The translations under genes and the position numbers were made by a program. Source: CAZYCC01 sp964645985 (GTDB lineage Bacteria > Bacillota > Clostridia > Oscillospirales > CAG-272). Taken from it: a DNA stretch of 6,168 nucleotides. The notes beneath the pieces are model-generated. The model made no database searches. It had not been told where the DNA came from and saw only the letters and a program-made list of their open reading frames with translations. Positions 1-6,168 of the stretch are shown piece by piece. The stretch covers positions 1 through 6,168 of the forward strand of contig CAZYCC010000094.1 of the NCBI GenBank assembly GCA_964645985.1, written 5' to 3'. Each line of letters begins with the position of its first letter. Positions within the stretch are counted from its first letter, which is position 1.

Positions 1-109
1 CGCCCTCGCGGGGTGTATCGCTCCCCCCGCACTGTTCCGTTTCCGCGGCGGCGCGGCCGGTTCTGTTCTCGTACAATATCGTTTGGGATAGGGGGGCGTT
101 TCTTTTTTC

Positions 110-113
110 GGAG
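110..113 (+). promoter_or_regulatory. Ribosome-binding site of pheT
   Basis: GGAG sits 6 nt before the ATG at 120, which is normal Shine-Dalgarno spacing. It supports ATG-120 as the start: the same frame stays open upstream to the window edge, but contains no other ATG and its translation does not resemble PheT. A run of six G at 91-96 lies too far upstream to serve as the site. Confidence 0.8.
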
Positions 114-119
114 ATTTTT

Positions 120-2531
120 ATGAAACTTTCGCTGGAGTGGCTCTCGGAGTTTGTCGATTTGACGGGGGTGGGGGCGGAGGAGTATTGCGATCGGATGACC
201 GAGACCGGGTCGAAGGTCGAGGGGGTGGAGAACGCGGGGGAGGACATCGAGAATGTCGTCGTTGGGCGGATTTTGTCGGTTACACCGCACGAGAATTCGG
301 ATCACCTCGTCGTCTGTATGCTTGACTGCGGGGAGGGTTCACCTCGGCAGATCGTGACGGGGGCGCGCAACGTTTTCGCGGGGGCGCTCGTGCCGGTGGC
401 GGTGCCGCCGGCGACCCTGCCAGGCGGGGTGACGATTAAGGCGGGCAAACTGCGCGGGGTCACCTCAGACGGAATGCTCTGCTCAGTGGGAGAGCTGGGC
501 CTCACAGAGAACGATATGCCCTACGCCATCGCCGATGGCATTCTCATTCTCGATGAGCGCGATACGCCTGGTCTAACGCCTGGGACCGATATTCGCGAGG
601 CGCTCGGGCTGCGCGACACGGTCGTCGATTTTGAGATTACGCCCAACCGCCCGGACTGCCTCTCGGTGATAGGCCTTGCGCGCGAGAGCGGGGCGTCTTT
701 CGGGAAAAAGGTAAACTACCATACGCCTCTCGTGCGCGGGGGAGGCGATGCGCTCGGGCGGGTGGAGGACTACCTGCGCGTGCGGGTGGAGGACGGGCGG
801 CTCTGCCCGCGCTACACCGCGCGCGTCCTTAAAAATGTCAAGGTCGCGCCCTCGCCCCTCTGGATGCGGCGGCGGCTGCGCATGGCGGGCGTGCGCCCGA
901 TCAACAACATCGTCGACATCACCAACTATGTGATGCTCGAATACGGGCAGCCGATGCACGCCTTCGACTATAAGTGCCTTGACGGCCGCGCGATCACCGT
1001 GCGCGCGGCGGCGGAAGGTGAGACCTTCCGCTCGCTCGACGACAAGGATCACACCCTGCGCGCCGGAATGCTCGTCATTGCCGATGAGCAAAAACCGGTC
1101 GCGCTCGCGGGCGTGATGGGCGGGGCGAACTCAGAAATCGAGGAGGACACCGAGACGGTCGTCTTTGAGTCGGCGAACTTCCTCGGCAGCAGCGTGCGCG
1201 TCACCTCGCGTGCCCTCGGGATGCGCACCGAGTCCTCCGCGCGCTTCGAGAAGGGCCTTGACCCGGAGAACACCATCGCCGCGGTAAACCGCGCCTGCGA
1301 GCTTGCGGAACTGCTCGGCGCGGGCGAGGTCGTGGACGGGATTATCGATGTCTACCCCGGACGGCGAGAGGCGACGGTTCTGCCGCTCGAGAGCGAGAAA
1401 ATTAACCGCTTCCTCGGCCTCGACGTGCCGCGCGCGCGCATGGAGGAAATCCTGCGCTCGCTCGATTTCACGGTGGAGGACGGGGCCGTTACCGTGCCTT
1501 CCTTCCGCGCGGATGTGCAATGTATGAACGACCTTGCCGAGGAGGTGGCGCGCATGGTCGGCTACAACACCATCCCGGCGACCCTGCTGCGAGGCGAGGT
1601 GCAGACAGGTCTGCTGACCCCCCTGCAGAAATATCGCGAGAAACTGCACACCCTCCTTACCGGGATGGGCGCGTTTGAGATTTGCACCTTCTCCTTTGTC
1701 TCCCCGAAAAACGACGACAAAATTCGCCTCTCACCGGACGACCCCGCGCGGCATCACACGGTCATTCGCAACCCTCTCGGGGAGGCGACTTCGGTGATGC
1801 GCACCTCGATGCTGCCGACCGCGCTCGAGTGCCTCTCGCGCAACGCCGGAAACCACGGCGCGCCGGTGCGCCTGTACGAGATCGCGCGCTGCTACTTCCC
1901 GCGCGGGGAGCATGAGCAGCCGCAGGAGCGCGGCGAGCTGGTGTTTGTCACCTACGGCGAGCGCGAGAGCTTTTACACGGTGAAGGGCATCGCCGAGACG
2001 CTGCTGCGCGCCTCGGGCATTTCCCCGGTGATCGCCTCCTGCCGCGACAACCCGACCTATCACCCCGGGCGGTGCGCGGTCGCCACGACAAAGGAGGGCG
2101 CGCGGCTCGGGGTCTTTGGGGAGCTGCACCCCGAGGTCGCCGAGAATTACGGTTTTGATGAGGCGAGCCGGGTGTACGCCATCGAGTTTGATGTCGACGC
2201 ACTCTTCGCCGCCTCGCACGATGAGAAGGGCTACACCCCGCTGCCGAAATACCCCTCGACCTTCCGCGATCTCGCGTTTGTCTGCGAGAGGGATCTTGAG
2301 GTGGGAAGGATAGAGGAAATCATATCGCGCGCGGGCGGGCGCGCCGTGGAATCGGTTTCACTCTTCGATATTTACGAGGGCAAGCAGGTTCCCGCCGGGA
2401 AAAAGAGCGTCGCCTTCCGCGTGACAATGCGCCACGCCGACCACACCATCACCGATGAGGAGGCGGACAAGGTCGTTGCGAAAGTTCTGCGCGTCCTCGA
2501 AAAGGAGCTCGGCGTGGGCTTGCGGGAGTGA
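120..2531 (+). CDS. pheT: Phenylalanyl-tRNA synthetase beta subunit
   Basis: Beta subunit of the cytosolic alpha2-beta2 enzyme that charges tRNA-Phe with phenylalanine using ATP; the beta chain binds tRNA and edits mischarged Tyr-tRNA-Phe. At 803 residues it has the usual bacterial length. It opens with the typical MKLSLEWL start. Domains seen in order: an OB-fold tRNA-binding domain (about 40-152, with HENSDHL at 57-63); the B3/B4 editing domain (about 228-400), with GQPMHAFD at 276-283, VALAGVMGG at 327-335 and ESANF at 350-354, so the His, Gly and Glu positions known from other bacterial PheT editing sites look intact; the B5 domain (about 412-486); the catalytic-like core domain (about 490-700); and a C-terminal FDX-ACB anticodon-binding domain (about 709-802, starting KYPSTFRDLAF). 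No frameshift or missing domain. The partner pheS normally lies directly upstream, but none of it is visible in the 119 bp before this gene. Family assignment is very secure; the intact editing activity is inferred from motifs. Confidence 0.98.
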   Translation: MKLSLEWLSEFVDLTGVGAEEYCDRMTETGSKVEGVENAGEDIENVVVGRILSVTPHENSDHLVVCMLDCGEGSPRQIVTGARNVFAGALVPVAVPPATLPGGVTIKAGKLRGVTSDGMLCSVGELGLTENDMPYAIADGILILDERDTPGLTPGTDIREALGLRDTVVDFEITPNRPDCLSVIGLARESGASFGKKVNYHTPLVRGGGDALGRVEDYLRVRVEDGRLCPRYTARVLKNVKVAPSPLWMRRRLRMAGVRPINNIVDITNYVMLEYGQPMHAFDYKCLDGRAITVRAAAEGETFRSLDDKDHTLRAGMLVIADEQKPVALAGVMGGANSEIEEDTETVVFESANFLGSSVRVTSRALGMRTESSARFEKGLDPENTIAAVNRACELAELLGAGEVVDGIIDVYPGRREATVLPLESEKINRFLGLDVPRARMEEILRSLDFTVEDGAVTVPSFRADVQCMNDLAEEVARMVGYNTIPATLLRGEVQTGLLTPLQKYREKLHTLLTGMGAFEICTFSFVSPKNDDKIRLSPDDPARHHTVIRNPLGEATSVMRTSMLPTALECLSRNAGNHGAPVRLYEIARCYFPRGEHEQPQERGELVFVTYGERESFYTVKGIAETLLRASGISPVIASCRDNPTYHPGRCAVATTKEGARLGVFGELHPEVAENYGFDEASRVYAIEFDVDALFAASHDEKGYTPLPKYPSTFRDLAFVCERDLEVGRIEEIISRAGGRAVESVSLFDIYEGKQVPAGKKSVAFRVTMRHADHTITDEEADKVVAKVLRVLEKELGVGLRE

Positions 2532-2598
2532 AAAACCCCGCGCAAGGCGCGTTCGCGGCGAGCGGGTGCGCCGTTCCCGCATCGCCTCTGCTCAATAC

Positions 2599-2627
2599 AA
2601 AACCCGCCCCCCATCGGGGCGGGTTTT
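2599..2627. terminator. Bidirectional intrinsic terminator between pheT and the lipoprotein gene
   Basis: A perfect 12-bp stem (AAAACCCGCCCC at 2599-2610 pairing with 2616-2627) closes a 5-nt loop. The stem begins with A and ends with T runs, so each strand gives a G+C-rich hairpin followed by U residues. It lies 67 bp after the pheT stop and 19 bp after the lipoprotein stop, as expected for a terminator shared by converging genes. The T tracts are short (four T), so efficiency is uncertain. The right arm is partly repeated at 2636-2645. Confidence 0.88.
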
Positions 2628-2646
2628 CGCGCGCGGCGGGTTTTCC

Positions 2647-3180
2647 TCACTCCACTCCTTCTAGCGCGTATTGGATTGACGTGACCACTCCCCCGTCCGT
2701 GAGGATGAGCAGCTGCGCGCGCCCCTCGCGGTAGAGGTAGCTGCCGTTCTCGCCCTCGTGGCTGCTGCCGAGCGCCGGTTCGATGGCGCTCTCGGGCGCG
2801 CCGATAAAGAGGCCCTCGCGCGTCGTCACCGCGTCGCTCGTGAGGTATACGGCGCTGAGGCGGTCAAGCGCGCCATCGGGGTAGGTCTTGAGCAGGAATC
2901 CGTTATAAGTGTACTCCTTATCTTTGCCGTCGTAGGCGCAGCTGTCGCTCTCGACATAGTTTGTCCAGTTGCCGAGCGCACGCAGCATTGGCGCGACGTC
3001 CTCGCCCAAGGTGAGCGTCGTGCCGCCTATCTCGATTTTCCCGAGGTTCCCGACCTCCTCCTCCGCGGGTTCTCCGCCCCCTCCCGAGCTTTGCGCGGGG
3101 TCGCCGCCGCTCTCCCCGCCGCAGGCGATCATCCCGCAGGCGAGCAGCGCCGCGAGCAATAGGAGCGCTATCTTTTTCAT
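2647..3180 (-). CDS. Putative secreted lipoprotein of unknown function
   Basis: A 177-residue protein that I cannot assign to a named family. The N-terminus is a lipoprotein signal peptide: two Lys, a hydrophobic run (about 4-14), then two candidate lipobox cysteines, C15 (LLAC) and C20 (MIAC). After cleavage it would be lipid-anchored to the outer face of the membrane. Residues about 21-45 are a Gly/Ser/Pro/Glu-rich flexible spacer. The globular part (about 46-174) appears to hold two similar halves: LTLGEDVAPMLRALG (56-70) and LFIGAPESAIEPALG (124-138), each followed by Tyr-rich beta-like sequence (YTYNGF 90-95; SYLYREG 147-153) and a hydrophobic strand. This resembles the tandem half-repeat plan of small BamE/BLIP-like folds, by inspection only. 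ATG-3180 fits the signal peptide and an upstream AAGGAAG. It follows the helicase gene on the same strand after 186 bp with no visible promoter of its own, so transcription could be read-through. Coding status is secure; function is open. Confidence 0.88.
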   Translation of the reverse strand: MKKIALLLLAALLACGMIACGGESGGDPAQSSGGGGEPAEEEVGNLGKIEIGGTTLTLGEDVAPMLRALGNWTNYVESDSCAYDGKDKEYTYNGFLLKTYPDGALDRLSAVYLTSDAVTTREGLFIGAPESAIEPALGSSHEGENGSYLYREGRAQLLILTDGGVVTSIQYALEGVE

Positions 3181-3187
3181 CCATCCA

Positions 3188-3195
3188 CTTCCTTT
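3188..3195 (-). promoter_or_regulatory. Ribosome-binding site of the lipoprotein gene
   Basis: On the minus strand AAAGGAAG precedes the ATG at 3180, with about 9 nt between AGGA and the start codon. An ATG four bases upstream (3184-3182) is in another frame that lacks the signal peptide, so ATG-3180 is preferred. Confidence 0.6.
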
Positions 3196-3330
3196 CTTTT
3201 TTCGAAAATCATCCTTCCCGCGCGGCCTTCCCCGCCGACCATGCCGCCTGTGCCGCCGCGCGTTTCACCCACCGCCGCAGCTCCCTCTCCCGCGGCGCAC
3301 TCCGCGCTCCGCCCCCCGCGCAGCCCACGC

Positions 3331-3416
3331 CCACGCCTAACCCGCGCGATTTCTCCCGCGCCGCGCTTAACCCGCGCGATTTTGCCCGCTCCCTGCGCTT
3401 TCCTCCCGCGCGATTT
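3331..3416. repeat. 30-bp tandem repeat across the helicase stop codon
   Basis: Positions 3331-3360 and 3361-3390 are adjacent 30-bp units matching at 25 of 30 positions. A third, degenerate copy keeps the 12-bp core CCCGCGCGATTT at 3405-3416; the core also occurs at 3341-3352 and 3371-3382, so spacing is 30 then 34 bp. The helicase stop codon (3367-3369) lies in the second unit and the degenerate third copy codes for its C-terminal tail. There are too few units, with no spacers, for a CRISPR array. It looks like local slippage duplication; any regulatory role is unknown. Confidence 0.75.
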
Positions 3417-6021
3417 CCTCCCAGCGGCGCACCGCCTCGCGAGCGTTTAGGCGGTTGGCGGCGTAGGACTCGCGCAGGAGCGACGGCGGCAGGAGATAGT
3501 CGTACTTGTCGGAGGCGGGGCACTCGGTGGGGGAGAGGAGCGTGCGCGCGTCGAGGTTCTCCCCACCGTCCTCGCGAAGGCGCGCGAGCAGCCGCGCGGG
3601 CAGCGTGCGCTCATCCGCCCCCTCCATTTTGAAGGTGATGTCATAGCAGCCCTCGTAGGCGATCGCCGAGATGCCAAACTCGGGCGCATATTTTTGCAAA
3701 ATTCTTCTCATGGCGCGGAAGGAGCGCGTCCCGAGCCACGGGAAGAGGCAGTAGCTATAGCCGCCGAGGTGGATAAGGCTGCGCTCGACCACTCCTGTGG
3801 CGCGCGCCACGCGGCGCGCGGCGGCGAGGCGCGCGGCGGCGTTTGGCAGCAGATACGGGTAGACCGTGTCCTCGGCGAGGACCTGCCGCATCCGCTGCAG
3901 CACCCTCGTGTGAATTTCGCCGTATCCGCCCGGCCAGGAGATCTCCATCTTTCCCTTGACCCCGTGGACAAAGATGAGCTTTTTCGAGAGGCTGACCTCC
4001 TCCACCTCCCAGACCCTCCCGGCAAGGGCGAAGCGGTCGCCGACCGGCGGCGCGGAGGACACCGTGCCTATCTCGTCCGATCCCGCGCGCACGGTGAAGT
4101 CGTCCTCGTCCTTGAAGGTCGCGTAAAAGCGGAAGGAGTTCGTCAGGCGCTCGCCACTTAGACCGATAATGAGCCCGCCCTCCTCGGTCGCCTCGAGAAA
4201 GTCCTCCCGCAGCATAAAGCGCAGCAGGTCCCGGTAGAGCTCTCGCGGCACACCCGCGAAGGGCGGCAGGGCGAGCACCCGCCCGGCGAGCGCGACGGGG
4301 GTCAGCTCCCCGGCGGCGCGGAGCGCCGAGAGGGTCTGCTGAAAGAGCAAAGAGAGCGGCAGGGGCTTGCTCCCGGGAGGCTCGATGAATTTTTCCTCGG
4401 CGTAGAGCTGGACGATGGCGATCGCGCGCAACAGCTCCCACGGGATGAGCTTCGGCAGCGGCGCGTCGGGCAGGGGCATTTCCTCACGCAGGACCATCAC
4501 CATCTCGGGCGGCTGCCCGCGCCGCCCGGATCGCCCGAGCCGCTGCAAAAAACCGCAGACGCTCGTCGGCGCGCCGTTATGCAAAATTCTCTGCAAGATG
4601 CCGATGTCGATGCCGAGCTCGAGCGTCACCGTCGCGCAGGCGACGTAGCGCTCGCCGCTCTCGCCGCGCTTGAGCTTCGCCTCGGTCTCCTCGCGCAAAG
4701 AAGCGGAGAGATTGCCGTGGTGGATGAGAAAGCGGCCGGGGTCATCGCCCCGCGCCTCGGCGATCTGGCGCAGCGTCGCCGTGACATACTCAGTCTCCTC
4801 GCGCGAGTTGGAAAAGAGCAGGCACGACCGCCCGCGCGCGCTCTCGTAAAGGTACTCATACCCCGGGTCAAACGCCGCGCGCCCCGCCTCGCCGCTGCCC
4901 CCCCGCTGCGCGGATTGCAGCGCGCGCAGCTCGGCAAACCCGGCGGGGCACTCGGGCAGCTCATCCGACCCGTCGGGAGAGGCTGAGGCGAGCGCAGTTT
5001 CGCTCGATGGCACCGCCTCGCCGCGCGAGGGGCCACTGCCCTGCGGCGCGCTTCCGTTCGAGGAAGCGAGGGGGATCTTCGCGTCCCCCGCGCTTTCGCC
5101 CTCGCGATTTACGCCGTCATTTGCGATCCTCCCGCCCACCGGCAGGGGGGAAGCTCCGCCGGTCGGGGCGCTCGCGCCCGGAGCCGCACCGCCGCTCGCG
5201 CCTGCGTCGCCCGATGGGGTAGCGGGCGCGGCGGCGTTTTCCCCGTGGACAGCGGGGTTTTGCGAGGTCTGGTCGAAATGGTCATTTTGGATGAAGAAAT
5301 GCGCAACGCCGAGCCGCCACGCGGGGCTTTGCTCATCGCAGGTCGTGTAGGCGGTGTCGCGCCCGGACCCCGCCCCGAGGAAGCGCGCCGCCCCCTCCCG
5401 GTCTCCTAAAGTGGCAGAGAGCGCGACCCGCCGCGGATGGTAGCCGATCGCCCGCCCGAGCCGCGCCATCTGGCAGGAGATCTGCCGCCCGCGGTCGCTG
5501 TTCATCACGCTGTGCAGCTCGTCGATAACGATAAAGCGCAGGTCGCCGAAGAGCCGAGGCAGGTCGTTTTGCCGGTTCATTAACATCCCCTCGAGCGACT
5601 CGGGCGTGATTTGCAAAATGCCGCGCGGCTCGCGCAGCGCCTTTTGCTTGTGCGAGGAGGCGACATCGCCGTGCCAGTGGGTGAGCGGCACCTCCGAGAG
5701 GCGCAGCAGCCGCTCCATGCGCTCGTATTGGTCGTTAATAAGCGACTTCAGCGGCGCTATATACAGCACGCCAAACGTGAGCGGAGGGCGCTCGCAGAGC
5801 ATCGTGAGGATGGGGAAGAACGCAGCCTCTGTCTTGCCGGACGCGGTTGCCGAGCAGAGCAGGAGGTTGTCCTCGCTTGAAAATAGGACCCCCGCCGCCT
5901 GCCGCTGCACCTCGCGCATCCCCTCCCACCCGCTCTCGTAAATAAAGTCCCGCACAAACGGCGCGAACCGCGAAAAAAGCTCCTCGGAGGAAAACGGGGA
6001 GGAGAGAATGGGGTAAGGCAT
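3367..6021 (-). CDS. Lhr-like superfamily 2 DEAD/DEAH-box helicase
   Basis: An 884-residue ATP-dependent nucleic-acid helicase, presumably cytosolic. Motifs in order: Walker A ATASGKT (58-64), Ia APLKSL (89-94), Ib TPESLE (139-144), Walker B DELH (167-170), III SATLG (202-206), IV LLFSNSREE (401-409), V ATVTLELGIDIG (463-474), VI QRLGRSGRRG (493-502). All catalytic motifs look intact. Motifs V and VI and the downstream plan match the Lhr core: a winged-helix-like region (about 526-626), then a beta-barrel-like region (about 631-699, with EIGTV and a conserved-type Trp in ISWPGG), then a C-terminal module (about 700-884) with FPWLGTR at 760-766. The oddity is a low-complexity insert at about 249-384 between the RecA lobes. 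ATG-6021 is chosen over an in-frame ATG at 6123 because GGAGGG lies 5 nt upstream and a consensus promoter falls inside the 34-codon extension. Lhr proteins are linked to DNA repair or RNA handling; the substrate here cannot be read from sequence. The last residues are encoded by repeat DNA. Confidence 0.93.
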   Translation of the reverse strand: MPYPILSSPFSSEELFSRFAPFVRDFIYESGWEGMREVQRQAAGVLFSSEDNLLLCSATASGKTEAAFFPILTMLCERPPLTFGVLYIAPLKSLINDQYERMERLLRLSEVPLTHWHGDVASSHKQKALREPRGILQITPESLEGMLMNRQNDLPRLFGDLRFIVIDELHSVMNSDRGRQISCQMARLGRAIGYHPRRVALSATLGDREGAARFLGAGSGRDTAYTTCDEQSPAWRLGVAHFFIQNDHFDQTSQNPAVHGENAAAPATPSGDAGASGGAAPGASAPTGGASPLPVGGRIANDGVNREGESAGDAKIPLASSNGSAPQGSGPSRGEAVPSSETALASASPDGSDELPECPAGFAELRALQSAQRGGSGEAGRAAFDPGYEYLYESARGRSCLLFSNSREETEYVTATLRQIAEARGDDPGRFLIHHGNLSASLREETEAKLKRGESGERYVACATVTLELGIDIGILQRILHNGAPTSVCGFLQRLGRSGRRGQPPEMVMVLREEMPLPDAPLPKLIPWELLRAIAIVQLYAEEKFIEPPGSKPLPLSLLFQQTLSALRAAGELTPVALAGRVLALPPFAGVPRELYRDLLRFMLREDFLEATEEGGLIIGLSGERLTNSFRFYATFKDEDDFTVRAGSDEIGTVSSAPPVGDRFALAGRVWEVEEVSLSKKLIFVHGVKGKMEISWPGGYGEIHTRVLQRMRQVLAEDTVYPYLLPNAAARLAAARRVARATGVVERSLIHLGGYSYCLFPWLGTRSFRAMRRILQKYAPEFGISAIAYEGCYDITFKMEGADERTLPARLLARLREDGGENLDARTLLSPTECPASDKYDYLLPPSLLRESYAANRLNAREAVRRWEEIAREESAGSGQNRAG
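4870..5277 (-). other. Low-complexity, probably disordered insert in the helicase
   Basis: This part of the helicase gene encodes residues about 249-384, rich in Ala, Gly, Ser and Pro with scattered Asp and Glu, one Lys and no Trp or Tyr in the core stretch. A short imperfect 8-residue periodicity is visible (GASGGAAP followed by GASAPTGG), matched in the DNA by GCTCGCGCC at 5170-5178 and 5194-5202. It lies exactly between RecA lobe 1 and lobe 2, after VAHFFIQND and before the EYLYESARG strand that leads into motif IV. The reading frame is unbroken, so it is an in-frame linker expansion and not an inserted gene. Boundaries are by eye. Confidence 0.75.
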
Positions 6022-6026
6022 GGCAA

Positions 6027-6032
6027 CCCTCC
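6027..6032 (-). promoter_or_regulatory. Ribosome-binding site of the helicase gene
   Basis: On the minus strand GGAGGG stands 5 nt before the ATG at 6021. It is a strong Shine-Dalgarno match and decides the start codon in favour of the shorter, 884-residue protein. Confidence 0.88.
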
Positions 6033-6046
6033 AAAACACAAAATAA

Positions 6047-6075
6047 AGTATAGCACGGCGGGCGCGGGGTGTCAA
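6047..6075 (-). promoter_or_regulatory. Consensus sigma-70/sigma-A promoter of the helicase gene
   Basis: On the minus strand TTGACA (6075-6070) is followed by exactly 17 nt and TATACT (6052-6047): a perfect -35 box and five of six -10 bases. TG one base before the -10 box adds an extended -10 element. The expected transcription start is near 6040, giving a leader of about 20 nt that contains only the ribosome-binding site. The downstream flank is AT-rich within otherwise G+C-rich DNA, which adds support. Confidence 0.88.
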
Positions 6076-6168
6076 ATAGAAAGCCGCAAGCAAGCGGGGG
6101 GTGTAGGGGAATTGCCGGGTCAAGATGTGAGTTATTTCGCGGGCAAATCTCGCAGGCGAGGGAGAAAA

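Noticed and set aside
8..30. GCGGGG...CCCCGC hairpin as a terminator of an upstream gene
   Set aside because: Only 6 bp with an 11-nt loop and no T tract follows; expected by chance in such G+C-rich DNA.
72..77. TACAAT as a -10 box for a pheT promoter
   Set aside because: No -35 match at the right distance (around 49-54 is all G+C) and no TG extension; a chance match cannot be excluded.
573..1091. 172-residue open frame antisense to pheT
   Set aside because: Lies wholly opposite the conserved B3/B4 domain of pheT and has shadow-type composition.
2758..3162. 134-residue open frame antisense to the lipoprotein gene
   Set aside because: A shadow of the opposite strand: no convincing domain or ribosome-binding site, while the minus-strand frame has a clear lipoprotein signal.
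3331..3416. Short repeats as a CRISPR array
   Set aside because: The units abut directly without spacers, are degenerate, number only two to three, and overlap coding sequence.
3755..4441. 228-residue minus-strand open frame inside the helicase gene
   Set aside because: Arg/Ala/Gly-rich translation typical of an out-of-frame shadow in high-G+C DNA; the helicase frame holds all the motifs.
6022..6123. 34-codon N-terminal extension of the helicase from an ATG at 6123
   Set aside because: It spans the consensus promoter and the GGAGGG ribosome-binding site of the ATG at 6021, has no good ribosome-binding site of its own and shows no helicase-like sequence.
6127..6168. GTG-started open frame running off the right edge on the plus strand
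   Set aside because: Only 14 codons are visible, with no ribosome-binding site and no recognisable protein sequence.

Overview
The window is very G+C-rich and reads like chromosomal housekeeping DNA from a high-G+C member of the Firmicutes, plausibly a clostridial or Oscillospiraceae-type anaerobe. The pointers are strong purine-rich ribosome-binding sites (GGAG, GGAGGG), a Gram-positive-style lipoprotein, a compact Lhr-like helicase of a form I associate with clostridia, and a sigma-70/sigma-A consensus promoter. The taxonomic call is inference; no rRNA or other marker is present.

Layout: positions 1-119 are a non-coding leader with no recognisable pheS tail. Positions 120-2531 (+) hold a complete pheT, the beta subunit of phenylalanyl-tRNA synthetase. 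Positions 2532-2646 are a convergent intergenic gap holding a 12-bp bidirectional terminator hairpin. Positions 2647-3180 (-) encode a small secreted lipoprotein of unknown function with what looks like an internal duplication. Positions 3181-3366 are G+C-rich with no gene, clear promoter or terminator that I can see, but carry part of a 30-bp tandem repeat that runs into the end of the next gene. Positions 3367-6021 (-) encode an 884-residue Lhr-like superfamily 2 helicase with a disordered insert of about 136 residues between its two RecA lobes. A near-perfect promoter lies at 6047-6075 (-). Positions 6076-6168 contain nothing I can identify.

How the genes relate: pheT is transcribed rightward and meets the leftward helicase/lipoprotein pair at the shared terminator. 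The helicase has its own strong promoter with a leader of about 20 nt. The lipoprotein follows it on the same strand after 186 bp and may be read through from it, since no separate promoter is visible. I see no functional link between tRNA charging, the helicase and the lipoprotein. I found no mobile element, CRISPR array, RNA gene or clear evidence of a new multi-gene system. The most unusual items are the helicase insert, the repeat across the helicase stop codon and the two-copy architecture of the lipoprotein.
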